10,274 nucleotides of DNA, from positions 1-10,274 of the forward strand of contig JAITOQ010000006.1 in assembly GCA_031289865.1 (NCBI GenBank), read 5' to 3'. Source of the stretch: Clostridiales bacterium. GTDB taxonomy: Bacteria; Bacillota; Clostridia; Christensenellales; JAISNN01. The notes under the pieces were generated by a model. It was not told the origin of the DNA, made no database searches, and saw only the letters and a list, made by a program, of their open reading frames with translations. The translations under genes were made by a program, and so were the position numbers. This document shows, piece after piece, positions 1 to 6,420 of the stretch. The first letter of the stretch is position 1; each line of letters opens with the position of its first letter.

Positions 1-1
1 T

Positions 2-112
2 CCCGTTTTGGATCAAACGATGGTCTTTTTGTCCTATCCTCCCGAAGAGATATCGCCGTGGAATAGGTTCGATCTTTCAAAATTTTTAAACATAAAATAT
101 CAAAACAACTAA
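2..112 (+). CDS. possible C-terminal tail of an upstream gene (partial)
   Basis: One forward frame is open from the window edge to a TAA at 110-112. It would encode about 36 residues ending in a polar, Lys/Asn-rich tail (...NIKYQNN), with the segment SYPPEEISPWNRFDLSKF before it. I do not recognise a family. The frame is short, other frames are also open for 60-90 bases here, and its last third is AT-rich like the following leader, so it may be non-coding. If real, it ends 20 bases before yebC, which would fit a co-directional neighbour. Confidence 0.3.
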   Translation, partial: PVLDQTMVFLSYPPEEISPWNRFDLSKFLNIKYQNN

Positions 113-132
113 ATTTATATTAGGAGATTACC

Positions 133-870
133 ATGTCGGGTCACAGCAGATGGGCAAATATCAAACACAGAAAGGCTAAAGGCGATGCGGCTAAAGCCAA
201 TGTTTTCACAAAGATCGGGAGAGAAATCTCCGTCGCGGTGCGTTCGGGCGGCGGGGATCCGAATACAAATTCAAGGTTAAAAGACCTCATTGTAAAGGCG
301 CGTGAAAACAATATCCCGAATGACAACATCATGCGGAGTATAAAAAAAGCCTCCGGAGAGGCGGGCGGGGTCAACTATGAGGAGATCACCTACGAGGGCT
401 ACGGTCCGTCGGGAGTCGCCTTTTATGTCGAATGCTTAACCGACAACAAAAACCGTACCGCGGGCGACGTAAGACATGCCTTTGACAAGAGCGGCGGCGC
501 GCTCGGTACGACGGGAAGCGTTTCGTTTATGTTTAAACGGCGCGGCGTCATCGTAATCGACGGCGGTCGGGACGAGGACGAAGTTATGATGCTTGCGTTA
601 GACGCGGGAGCGGAGGATTTTGCCGCGGACGGCGACGTATATGTCCTATACACCGCGCCTCAAGACTTGTCCGCGGTCAGAGAAAAGCTCGAACAAAACA
701 AGATAGATATCATATCTTCGGAGATAGACATGATTCCCGAAAACACCGTCGCATTAAGCGCGGAAGACGAAGCAAAGGTCTATAGAATGATCGATAAATT
801 AGAGGACAACGACGACGTTCAAAATATCTTCCACAACGCCGAATTGACAGACGCGGGAGAAGAGGAATAG
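133..870 (+). CDS. yebC: YebC/PmpR/TACO1 family regulatory protein
   Basis: This 245-residue protein has the length and the N-terminal signature of the YebC family: MSGHSRWANIKHRKAKGDAA, then a Lys/Arg-rich helical first domain to about residue 80. It also has the conserved EITYEGYGPSGVAF stretch near residue 83 and SGGALGTTGSVSFMF near residue 118. The C-terminal third is acidic and ends in a run of Glu. Family members are cytoplasmic. They were first described as DNA-binding transcription regulators (PmpR), and more recently bacterial and mitochondrial members have been linked to translation through difficult, proline-rich stretches. Which role applies here cannot be read from the sequence. 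The start is supported by AGGAGA at 122-127, five bases before the ATG. proA follows after 17 bases, so the two are probably transcribed together. The family call is very secure. Confidence 0.97.
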   Translation: MSGHSRWANIKHRKAKGDAAKANVFTKIGREISVAVRSGGGDPNTNSRLKDLIVKARENNIPNDNIMRSIKKASGEAGGVNYEEITYEGYGPSGVAFYVECLTDNKNRTAGDVRHAFDKSGGALGTTGSVSFMFKRRGVIVIDGGRDEDEVMMLALDAGAEDFAADGDVYVLYTAPQDLSAVREKLEQNKIDIISSEIDMIPENTVALSAEDEAKVYRMIDKLEDNDDVQNIFHNAELTDAGEEE

Positions 871-887
871 TCAAAAAGGAGAACGCT

Positions 888-2120
888 ATGGTCAAAGAGA
901 TTTGCAAAAAAGCGCGTGCCGCGGCTGAAAAGCTCGGCTATTTAAGCGCGGAGGAAAAGAATGCGACACTCCTTTTGATTGCCGACGCAATCGACAAGCA
1001 CAAGGAGGAAATTTTGCGCGCAAATCGCATAGATCTTGCGAATTTTCCAAAGGATAAAAACCCTTCATTTGTAGACCGTTTGACCTTAGACGACAGCCGA
1101 ATCCGCGCCATGTCGGACGGGGTTCGCGCCGTTATAGCTCTCTCCGATCCCGTCGGCAAGGTCACGGAGGAGAGAGTGCGTCCCAACGGACTTCGCATCA
1201 CAAAGGTTCGTGCGCCTCTTGGGGTGATAGCTGTCATTTACGAGGCGCGTCCTAATGTGACTGTAGATGCGGCAGTGCTTTGTTTAAAATCGGGGAACGC
1301 TTGCGTATTACGCGGCGGCAAAGAGGCGATATATACGAATACCGCTATTTATAGTATTATGAAAACCGCAATAAACGGGAATACTATGACGAGCGAGGGT
1401 ATTCAATTTATCGATAAAACCGATAGAAGCTACGCGGCTGAACTTTTAAAACAAGAAAAATATATAGACGCTGTGATTCCGCGAGGCGGCGAAGCCCTCA
1501 AACACTTTGTCTTAGAAAACGCAAAAATGCCCGTCATAGCGTCGGCGGGCGGGATATGCCATGTGTACGTTGAAAAGACAGCCGACCTAAAGGTCGCGGA
1601 GGAGATTATCTTTAACGCAAAAACCTCGCGTCCGAGCGTCTGCAACGCCGCCGAAACCCTTTTGGTAGACGAGGCGGTCGCGGCGAAATTTTTACCTAAA
1701 TGCTTAAAGAGATTAGCGGCGGCGGGCGTTGAGATACGCGGCTGTGCGCGGACTATAGAGCTGTATCCGGAGGCGGTAGCGGCAGCGGATTATGATACCG
1801 AATACGAAGCGTTGATACTCGCCGTAAAGGTGGTAAAGGATATCGACGGCGCGATAGAACACATCAATCTCCACAACACAAAACACTCCGACGCTATCGT
1901 CACGACGGACGAAGCCGCTATGAAAAAATTTGCGGGAAGGGTTGACGCGGCGGCGGTCTATATAAACGCATCGACGCGGTTTACCGACGGTTTTGAATTT
2001 GGATTCGGCGCGGAGATGGCGATAAGCACCCAAAAATTACACGCGAGAGGACCTATAGGACTCGAACAGCTTACATCGGAAAAGTATGTCGTTTACGGGA
2101 CGGGGCAGATCAGAATTTGA
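888..2120 (+). CDS. proA: glutamate-5-semialdehyde dehydrogenase (gamma-glutamyl phosphate reductase)
   Basis: ProA reduces gamma-glutamyl phosphate to glutamate semialdehyde with NADPH, the second step of proline synthesis from glutamate, in the cytoplasm. At 410 residues it is normal length. It shows the ProA landmarks in order: APLGVIAVIYEARPNVTVDA near residue 109, LKSGNACVLRGGKEA near 132, the active-site segment RPSVCNAAETLLVD with catalytic Cys252, and the C-terminal STQKLHARGPIGLEQLTS segment ending KYVVYGTGQIRI. The start follows AAGGAGA at 876-882 with a five-base gap. Its usual operon partner proB (glutamate 5-kinase) is not adjacent: yebC lies upstream and polA downstream, so proB must be elsewhere or absent. 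The stop codon TGA at 2118-2120 is also the first three bases of an inverted repeat. Confidence 0.98.
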   Translation: MVKEICKKARAAAEKLGYLSAEEKNATLLLIADAIDKHKEEILRANRIDLANFPKDKNPSFVDRLTLDDSRIRAMSDGVRAVIALSDPVGKVTEERVRPNGLRITKVRAPLGVIAVIYEARPNVTVDAAVLCLKSGNACVLRGGKEAIYTNTAIYSIMKTAINGNTMTSEGIQFIDKTDRSYAAELLKQEKYIDAVIPRGGEALKHFVLENAKMPVIASAGGICHVYVEKTADLKVAEEIIFNAKTSRPSVCNAAETLLVDEAVAAKFLPKCLKRLAAAGVEIRGCARTIELYPEAVAAADYDTEYEALILAVKVVKDIDGAIEHINLHNTKHSDAIVTTDEAAMKKFAGRVDAAAVYINASTRFTDGFEFGFGAEMAISTQKLHARGPIGLEQLTSEKYVVYGTGQIRI

Positions 2121-2194
2121 TACGGTTTGACCTCGTATAGTATTCTACAAAACGGTATTTTATAGAATACTACACCGAATGGAATACCGTATCA
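2118..2194. repeat. nested inverted repeats between proA and polA, including copy 1 of the AGTATTCT family
   Basis: The outer arms are TGATACGGT (2118-2126, starting on the proA stop codon) and ACCGTATCA (2186-2194). Nested inside is TAGTATTCTA (2138-2147) with TAGAATACTA (2163-2172), separated by 15 bases. A third possible pairing joins ACGGTATT (2152-2159) to AATACCGT (2183-2190) and competes with both others. The inner repeat has the same arms and spacing as repeats at 5723, 7264 and 8784. No run of T follows a GC-rich stem, so it does not look like a classic intrinsic terminator, although a role in mRNA processing or attenuation before polA is possible. The rest of the gap to polA (2195-2254) holds the polA ribosome binding site and nothing else I can name. 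Confidence 0.8.
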
Positions 2195-2254
2195 GATAGG
2201 ATACTGTGCAATACGGACAGAATATTATGCGATTACCGCCCAAAGGAAGTACAG

Positions 2255-4825
2255 ATGTCAGAGAAACGCAAAGAAAGATTGGTCATATTAGACAGTAACA
2301 GCCTTTTAAATAGGGCTTTTTACGCAATCCCGCTCACGCTAAAGACAAAGGACGGGTTGGTGGTAAACGCGGTATACGGCTATATCACGATGCTTGCCAA
2401 GATCCTTTCGAGCCTTGCGCCCACTCATCTTGCGGCGGCTTTCGATGTGGGTAAGCCCACCTTTAGGCATGAAAAATACAAGGACTATAAGGGCACGAGA
2501 AAGCCTATGCCGCCCGAACTTATTCCTCAAATGTCCGTGATGCGCGACCTCTTAAAAATCATGAAAATCAATCCGTTAGAAAAGGAAGGGTTTGAAGCGG
2601 ACGACGTAATCGGTACTCTCGCAAAGAGCTTTGACGGCGAAACCGTGATAGTGACTGGCGACCGCGATCTGTTGCAGACCGTCAGCGAGAGCGTCACGGT
2701 TTGGCTCACAAAAAAAGGGGTCAGCGAGGTAGAGGAATACGACCTAAAAAGACTTCAAGACGAGGGATTAGAACCTAAAAATATCATCGATTTAAAAGCC
2801 GTAATGGGCGATGCGTCCGACAATATTCCGGGCGTTTTCGGGATCGGCGAGGTGGGCGCGGCAAAGCTTGTCAAGGAGTACAAAACGCTTGACAATATCT
2901 ACGAAAATCTCGATAAAATCGGTGGTAAAGTCGCGGAAAAGCTCATCGACGGCAAGGATTCCGCGTACCTTTCAAAGTGGCTTGCGACGATAGACACGGA
3001 CGCGCCGATAGACTGCGGCAAGGAGTGCTATGTGCTTTCGTATCCCTTTTCGGACCGCGTTCGCGAAGCGTTTCTCGATCTTTCGATGAAGTCTGTGATT
3101 TCACGTTTTGAATTTAAAGAAGCTTCGCACGAAAACGCCGACAAAATCGAGGTCAAAGCGGTCGGACAGAGTCTGCCGAACACCATTGCGGAATGGAAAG
3201 AGATTTTCCGCGACGCAAAGAAAAAAGGAACGGCGGCGGCTGTGGTTTTTTCCGACAAAATCTCTTTTGCGTCGGATCAAAACACCGAATATACTCTCAA
3301 TCAAGAGTACGATCTTTTTCAATCGAGAGAAATGATTTCTACTGCGGATTTTGTAAACGCTTTAAACGAGAGCGGCGTACCTCTCTATGTATTTGACCTA
3401 AAGACCATAAAGCACAAGCTGAAAAGCGAGGGTGTGACGCTAAAAAACATTGCGTTCGACGTTCTTTTGGGCGCGTATCTTGCGGACTCAAACAACAACT
3501 ATTCCGATTTTGACCGATTATTGGAATACTTCAACCTAAAAACCGAATACCGAGCCGTGGGACTTTTGCAATTATCCGAGCTTTTTCAAGGCAAGATAAA
3601 AGAGGCGGGTCTTGAAAAGGTTTACAGCGAAATTGATTTTCCGCTTATAGACGTATTGTTTGAAATGGAGAACGACGGCTTTTGCGTGGACGAATTTATC
3701 TTAGATGAATTATCAGAAAAGTATACCGCCGAAATAAATCAGCTTAGAAAGAAGATAATTGAGATTGCGGGAGAAAATTTTAACGTCAATTCGCCCAAAC
3801 AGCTCAACGTAATCCTCTTTGAAAAATTGGGTTTGCCCGCGACAAAAAAGAATAAAAGCGGCGGTTTTTCGTCGAGCGCGGATATCTTGACCGAGCTTAT
3901 CGACGTTCACCCGATCATACCGTTTTTGTTGAGGTACCGTCAGCTTACAAAGCTTCAATCGACCTATATCGAGGGCTTTCGCGACATTATCGCCTCCGAC
4001 GGAAAAATTCACACGGTCTTTAAAAACGCGCTCACCACGACGGGCAGATTGTCGTCCGCGGAGCCTAATATGCAGAATATTCCCGTGCGCGAAGCCGAAG
4101 GGCGCGAATTACGCAAGATGTTTGTCCCAAGCAAGGGTTGTGTTTTGGTTTCCGCGGACTATTCGCAAATCGAATTACGGCTGCTTGCAGATTTTTCAAA
4201 CGACGAGCATTTAATAAATGCGTTTTTAAACGGAGAGGATATCCACGCGGCGACCGCGGCAAAGATTTTCAGCGTCCGACCCGACGAGGTCACAAAGGAA
4301 ATGCGGCGCACCGCAAAAACCGTCAACTTCGGTATCATTTACGGTATCAGCGACTTCGGGCTTTCGTCGGGGTTGGGTATTCGCGTAAAGGACGCAAAGC
4401 AATTTATCGGAAAGTACTTTGAACTCTATCCGTCCGTCAAGACCTATATGGACGCAAACGTCGCGTTTGCGCGTGAGCACGGCTATATAAAGACCTATTT
4501 CGGGCGCATTCGCTATTTGCCAGAGATACGCTCCTCAAATTTTCCGCTGAGAGGCTTTAGCGAACGCGCCGCGATGAATATGCCGCTCCAAGGCTCCGCC
4601 GCGGATATAATAAAGATCGCCATGGTGCGGGTCGCAAACCTCTTAAAAAAGAAAGGTTTAAAATCTCGGCTCATCATGTCGGTTCACGACGAATTAGTAA
4701 TCGATACGAGGACGGAGGAGGTTGCGGCCGTCAAGGAGCTTTTAAAGGAAGCCATGGAAAATGCCGTGCACCTAAAAATCCCGCTCACCGTCGAAATGGG
4801 GGAAGGGAAAACGTGGCTGAAATAA
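2255..4825 (+). CDS. polA: DNA polymerase I
   Basis: Family A polymerase of 856 residues, used in gap filling, primer removal and repair. The 5'-nuclease domain covers about residues 1-290 and shows LVILDSNSLLNRAFYA, the FEADDVIGTLA acidic motif, VTGDRDLLQ and GDASDNIPGVFGIGEVGAAK. Residues about 300-470 take the place of the 3'-5' exonuclease domain, but I see no DxE, NxxxD or YxxxD proofreading motifs. It is probably inactive, as in Bacillus and Thermus enzymes. The polymerase domain has motif A (SADYSQIELRLLADFS, Asp635), motif B (Lys688, Phe692, Tyr696 in KTVNFGIIYG) and motif C (SVHDE, Asp812), so it should be catalytically competent. Phe at 692 matches the usual residue that disfavours dideoxynucleotides. 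AAAGGAAG at 2242-2249 supports the ATG. The gene end overlaps coaE by 13 bases if coaE starts at GTG 4813. Confidence 0.98.
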   Translation: MSEKRKERLVILDSNSLLNRAFYAIPLTLKTKDGLVVNAVYGYITMLAKILSSLAPTHLAAAFDVGKPTFRHEKYKDYKGTRKPMPPELIPQMSVMRDLLKIMKINPLEKEGFEADDVIGTLAKSFDGETVIVTGDRDLLQTVSESVTVWLTKKGVSEVEEYDLKRLQDEGLEPKNIIDLKAVMGDASDNIPGVFGIGEVGAAKLVKEYKTLDNIYENLDKIGGKVAEKLIDGKDSAYLSKWLATIDTDAPIDCGKECYVLSYPFSDRVREAFLDLSMKSVISRFEFKEASHENADKIEVKAVGQSLPNTIAEWKEIFRDAKKKGTAAAVVFSDKISFASDQNTEYTLNQEYDLFQSREMISTADFVNALNESGVPLYVFDLKTIKHKLKSEGVTLKNIAFDVLLGAYLADSNNNYSDFDRLLEYFNLKTEYRAVGLLQLSELFQGKIKEAGLEKVYSEIDFPLIDVLFEMENDGFCVDEFILDELSEKYTAEINQLRKKIIEIAGENFNVNSPKQLNVILFEKLGLPATKKNKSGGFSSSADILTELIDVHPIIPFLLRYRQLTKLQSTYIEGFRDIIASDGKIHTVFKNALTTTGRLSSAEPNMQNIPVREAEGRELRKMFVPSKGCVLVSADYSQIELRLLADFSNDEHLINAFLNGEDIHAATAAKIFSVRPDEVTKEMRRTAKTVNFGIIYGISDFGLSSGLGIRVKDAKQFIGKYFELYPSVKTYMDANVAFAREHGYIKTYFGRIRYLPEIRSSNFPLRGFSERAAMNMPLQGSAADIIKIAMVRVANLLKKKGLKSRLIMSVHDELVIDTRTEEVAAVKELLKEAMENAVHLKIPLTVEMGEGKTWLK

Positions 4826-5412
4826 AAGAAAAAAATATGAGAATTGCCGTCACGGGCGGGATCGGAAGCGGAAAGTCGGAGGTAATGGCTATCCTAAAAG
4901 AGTTTACGCCTAACGTCTTGTCCGCGGACGCCGTAAACGCCGCCTTGCTTACGGACGGCGAGTATTTAATCCGCTTAAAGAGCGAATTTCCCGAAGGATT
5001 TTCAAACGGTCTTTTGGACAAAAAAAGCCTTTCCGTACTCATCTTTTCCGACCCTAAAAAGCGGGAAAGATTAAACGCGATCGCGCACCCGCTTATAATG
5101 AAAAGGATTTTTCAAGCGGCAAACGAGATGAGCGGTCACGTCTTTATAGAGGTTCCGCTCCTTACGGAATCGGTGGGACGTACGGACTTCGATAGGGTTT
5201 GGCTTGTCCGCGCCGCGACGGAAAACCGTATAAAACGCTTAAAAAGTACGCGCAATATGACCGACGCCGAGATCCTCTCCGTCCTAAAAGTGCAAGCGAG
5301 CGACGATAGGCGCGAGAGTCTTGCCGACGAGATAATCGACAACGACGGCGGTATAGAAACGCTTAGAGAGAGGGTTGTTAGACTATTTGGAAAGTTGAAA
5401 GTTGAAAATTGA
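4813..5412 (+). CDS. coaE: dephospho-CoA kinase
   Basis: CoaE phosphorylates the 3'-hydroxyl of the ribose in dephospho-CoA using ATP, the last step of coenzyme A synthesis. At 199 residues it is a normal length. It has the P-loop GGIGSGKS (residues 15-22), an acidic substrate-site segment LSADAVNA (Asp39), the AHPLI motif (His92), the Walker-B-like FIEVPLLTE, and the family's C-terminal AD.IIDNDG segment. Two starts are possible. GTG at 4813 lies five bases after a purine-rich GGGGAAGGG inside the polA end. ATG at 4837 begins directly at MRIAVTGG, typical of the family, but lacks an upstream ribosome binding site. I keep the GTG, with coupling to polA termination. The last seven codons (GKLKVEN) and the TGA are formed by a 7-base-period repeat, so the natural C-terminus seems to have been replaced or extended by repeat sequence. 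Confidence 0.96.
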   Translation: MAEIKEKNMRIAVTGGIGSGKSEVMAILKEFTPNVLSADAVNAALLTDGEYLIRLKSEFPEGFSNGLLDKKSLSVLIFSDPKKRERLNAIAHPLIMKRIFQAANEMSGHVFIEVPLLTESVGRTDFDRVWLVRAATENRIKRLKSTRNMTDAEILSVLKVQASDDRRESLADEIIDNDGGIETLRERVVRLFGKLKVEN

Positions 5413-5420
5413 AAGTTGAG
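5390..5420. repeat. heptad-period array overlapping the coaE 3' end
   Basis: Four units of a 7-base repeat: GAAAGTT (5390-5396), GAAAGTT (5397-5403), GAAAATT (5404-5410) and GAAAGTT (5411-5417), then GAG. The first three units lie inside coaE and the third to fourth junction supplies its TGA stop. A complementary array lies at 5659-5685, so the two could pair across about 240 bases. Confidence 0.85.
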
Positions 5421-5443
5421 GAGTCGCTGCGCTTTAAGTGATA

Positions 5444-5612
5444 GGGAATCAGTGGGTGTCATTTTGAGCTTGCGAAGAATTATACCAACGGAAACTACAA
5501 CATTACATGGGGAATCAGTAGGTGTCATTCTGAGCTTGCGAAGAATTATACCAACGGAAACTACAACGTTACATGGGGAATCAGTAGTGTCATTCTGAGC
5601 TTGCGAAGAATC
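5444..5612. repeat. 66-base tandem direct repeat, two full copies and one partial
   Basis: Copy 1 (5444-5509) and copy 2 (5510-5575) differ at only three of 66 positions. The third copy starts at 5576, matches for about 36 bases with one base deleted, and departs after the palindrome near 5612. Each copy contains TGTCAT followed by a 20-base imperfect palindrome at 5461-5480, 5527-5546 and 5592-5611. The high identity suggests recent duplication. A fourth copy of the palindrome, with the flanking GTAGGTGTCAT, lies alone at 8694-8722. That points to the palindrome as the mobile or dispersed unit and the 66-base tandem as a local amplification. Confidence 0.93.
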
Positions 5613-5658
5613 TCAAACGGCAGCCGTATGACCGCAATACAAAAATCGAATTTACACC

Positions 5659-5685
5659 TTAACTTTCAACTTTCAACTCTCAACT
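5659..5685. repeat. inverted heptad-period array
   Basis: Units AACTTTC (5661-5667), AACTTTC (5668-5674) and AACTCTC (5675-5681), followed by AACT, are the reverse complement of the GAAAGTT units at 5390-5417. The two arrays flank the tandem repeat as imperfect inverted repeats of about 27-30 bases. This resembles the ends of a non-coding element, but no transposase or target duplication is visible. Confidence 0.8.
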
Positions 5686-5705
5686 AAAAAAGCCCCGTTT
5701 TACAT

Positions 5706-5755
5706 AATACTTCGCCACGCGAAGTATTCTACAAAAGGTCGTTAATTAGAATACT
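5706..5755. repeat. two overlapping hairpins upstream of the transglycosylase gene, with copy 2 of the AGTATTCT family
   Basis: A perfect 10-base stem AATACTTCGC (5706-5715) and GCGAAGTATT (5719-5728) closes on the three-base loop CAC. The right arm overlaps AGTATTCTA (5723-5731), which pairs instead with TAGAATACT (5747-5755) across 15 bases. The two stems share 5723-5728 and are mutually exclusive. The stretch from 5717 to 5734 is identical over 18 bases to 7258-7275 inside the U32 gene. No T-run follows, so I do not call a terminator. Confidence 0.85.
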
Positions 5756-5775
5756 CTAACGGCTAACGGAGCGGA

Positions 5776-6420
5776 ATGAAACAAAAAAACGGTTGGTTGG
5801 CGGCGGTTGTCGTTATTTTTATTTTACTTGCGGCGGGGCTTGCGGTAAACGGTGCGGTCGAGAGCTTTTTGTACCCGACAAAATACACGGATGAGGTTTT
5901 TTCCTCTGCGGACGAGTACGCGGTTGAGCGCGGCGCGGTCTTTGCTGTGATAAAGTGCGAAAGCCGTTTTAAGCAAGACGCGCTGTCGCATAAAGGCGCG
6001 ATAGGGCTGATGCAAATCATGCCGTCCACGGGCGCGTATCTCTACGGAAAGGTTTATGACGGGGAGCAGTTTGCAGACCGAATGCTGTATACGCCTAAGA
6101 TAAACATCCGTCTTGGGACGTATTACCTCCGTTATCTTACCGATAGGTTTCAAGATATATATTGGGCGGCGGCGGCATATAACGCGGGCGAGGGAACCGT
6201 CGCTCAATGGATCGGAGAGGGGCTTAGCTTAGAGGATATTCCGTATCCCGAAACGCGTGAATATATCGCGAGATTTAAAGCGGCTCTCAAAAAATACCGA
6301 AAAATTTTAACAAGAAGAAAACAAACGGGTGGATCATGGAACTATGCGCGCCTGCGGGAAATCTTTCCTCCTTTTATTCTGCGGTACACTGCGGCGCGAA
6401 CGCGGTTTATCTTGGATTAA
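5776..6420 (+). CDS. membrane-anchored lytic transglycosylase, SLT domain
   Basis: A 214-residue protein with a short basic start (MKQKNGW) and one hydrophobic segment at about residues 8-28, which fits a signal anchor placing the rest outside the membrane. The SLT lysozyme-like domain follows: catalytic Glu62 in CESRF, GAIGLMQIMP at 74-83, and AAAYNAGEGTVAQW at 132-145. Such enzymes cleave peptidoglycan between MurNAc and GlcNAc to give 1,6-anhydro ends. There are no LysM or other binding domains, as in the compact Firmicutes forms that follow coaE. The ATG has GGAG four bases upstream, a tight but usable spacing. The frame runs about 85 bases past the start of the U32 gene. The last 28 residues or so (from WNYARLREIF) therefore share DNA with its N-terminus in another frame and are probably a non-conserved tail. 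Confidence 0.92.
   Translation: MKQKNGWLAAVVVIFILLAAGLAVNGAVESFLYPTKYTDEVFSSADEYAVERGAVFAVIKCESRFKQDALSHKGAIGLMQIMPSTGAYLYGKVYDGEQFADRMLYTPKINIRLGTYYLRYLTDRFQDIYWAAAAYNAGEGTVAQWIGEGLSLEDIPYPETREYIARFKAALKKYRKILTRRKQTGGSWNYARLREIFPPFILRYTAARTRFILD

Larger units (their letters stand above)
5413..5775. other. gene-free, repeat-filled gap between coaE and the transglycosylase gene
   Basis: This 363-base gap contains no convincing gene. In order it holds the end of a heptad array, two and a half copies of a 66-base tandem repeat each carrying a 20-base palindrome (5444-5612), about 45 bases of unremarkable sequence (5613-5658), an inverted heptad array (5659-5685), an AT-rich spacer, and a double hairpin with the AGTATTCT repeat (5706-5755). 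The bases just before the next gene include a short ribosome binding site, GGAG at 5768-5771. A 60-codon open frame at 5416-5598 is simply the tandem repeat read through, because 66 is divisible by three. Confidence 0.8.

Noticed and set aside
78..121. Promoter for yebC in the AT-rich leader
   Set aside because: Several TATAAT-like words exist (TAAAAT at 93-98, TATATT near 116), but none has a credible -35 box at proper spacing, so no promoter can be placed.
1375..1405. GAATAC and GTATTC arms inside proA as a fifth inverted repeat copy
   Set aside because: The arms are in the opposite order, the spacing is 14 bases and there is no flanking similarity, so it is likely chance within coding sequence.
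5416..5598. 60-codon open frame with an internally repeated peptide
   Set aside because: It is the 66-base DNA repeat read through; the period is divisible by three, there is no convincing ribosome binding site, and the repeat's palindrome shows structural rather than codon constraint.
5444..5612. CRISPR-like array
   Set aside because: The whole 66-base unit is repeated with no unique spacers, only two and a half copies exist, and no cas gene is nearby.
5390..5685. Miniature transposable element bounded by the inverted heptad arrays
   Set aside because: The ends are low-complexity and imperfect, there is no visible target-site duplication, and the same modules occur after the U32 gene without inverted ends.
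5686..5704. Intrinsic terminator around AAAAAAGCCCCGTTTT
   Set aside because: Only one half of a GC-rich stem is present; I found no matching CGGGGC arm nearby on either side.
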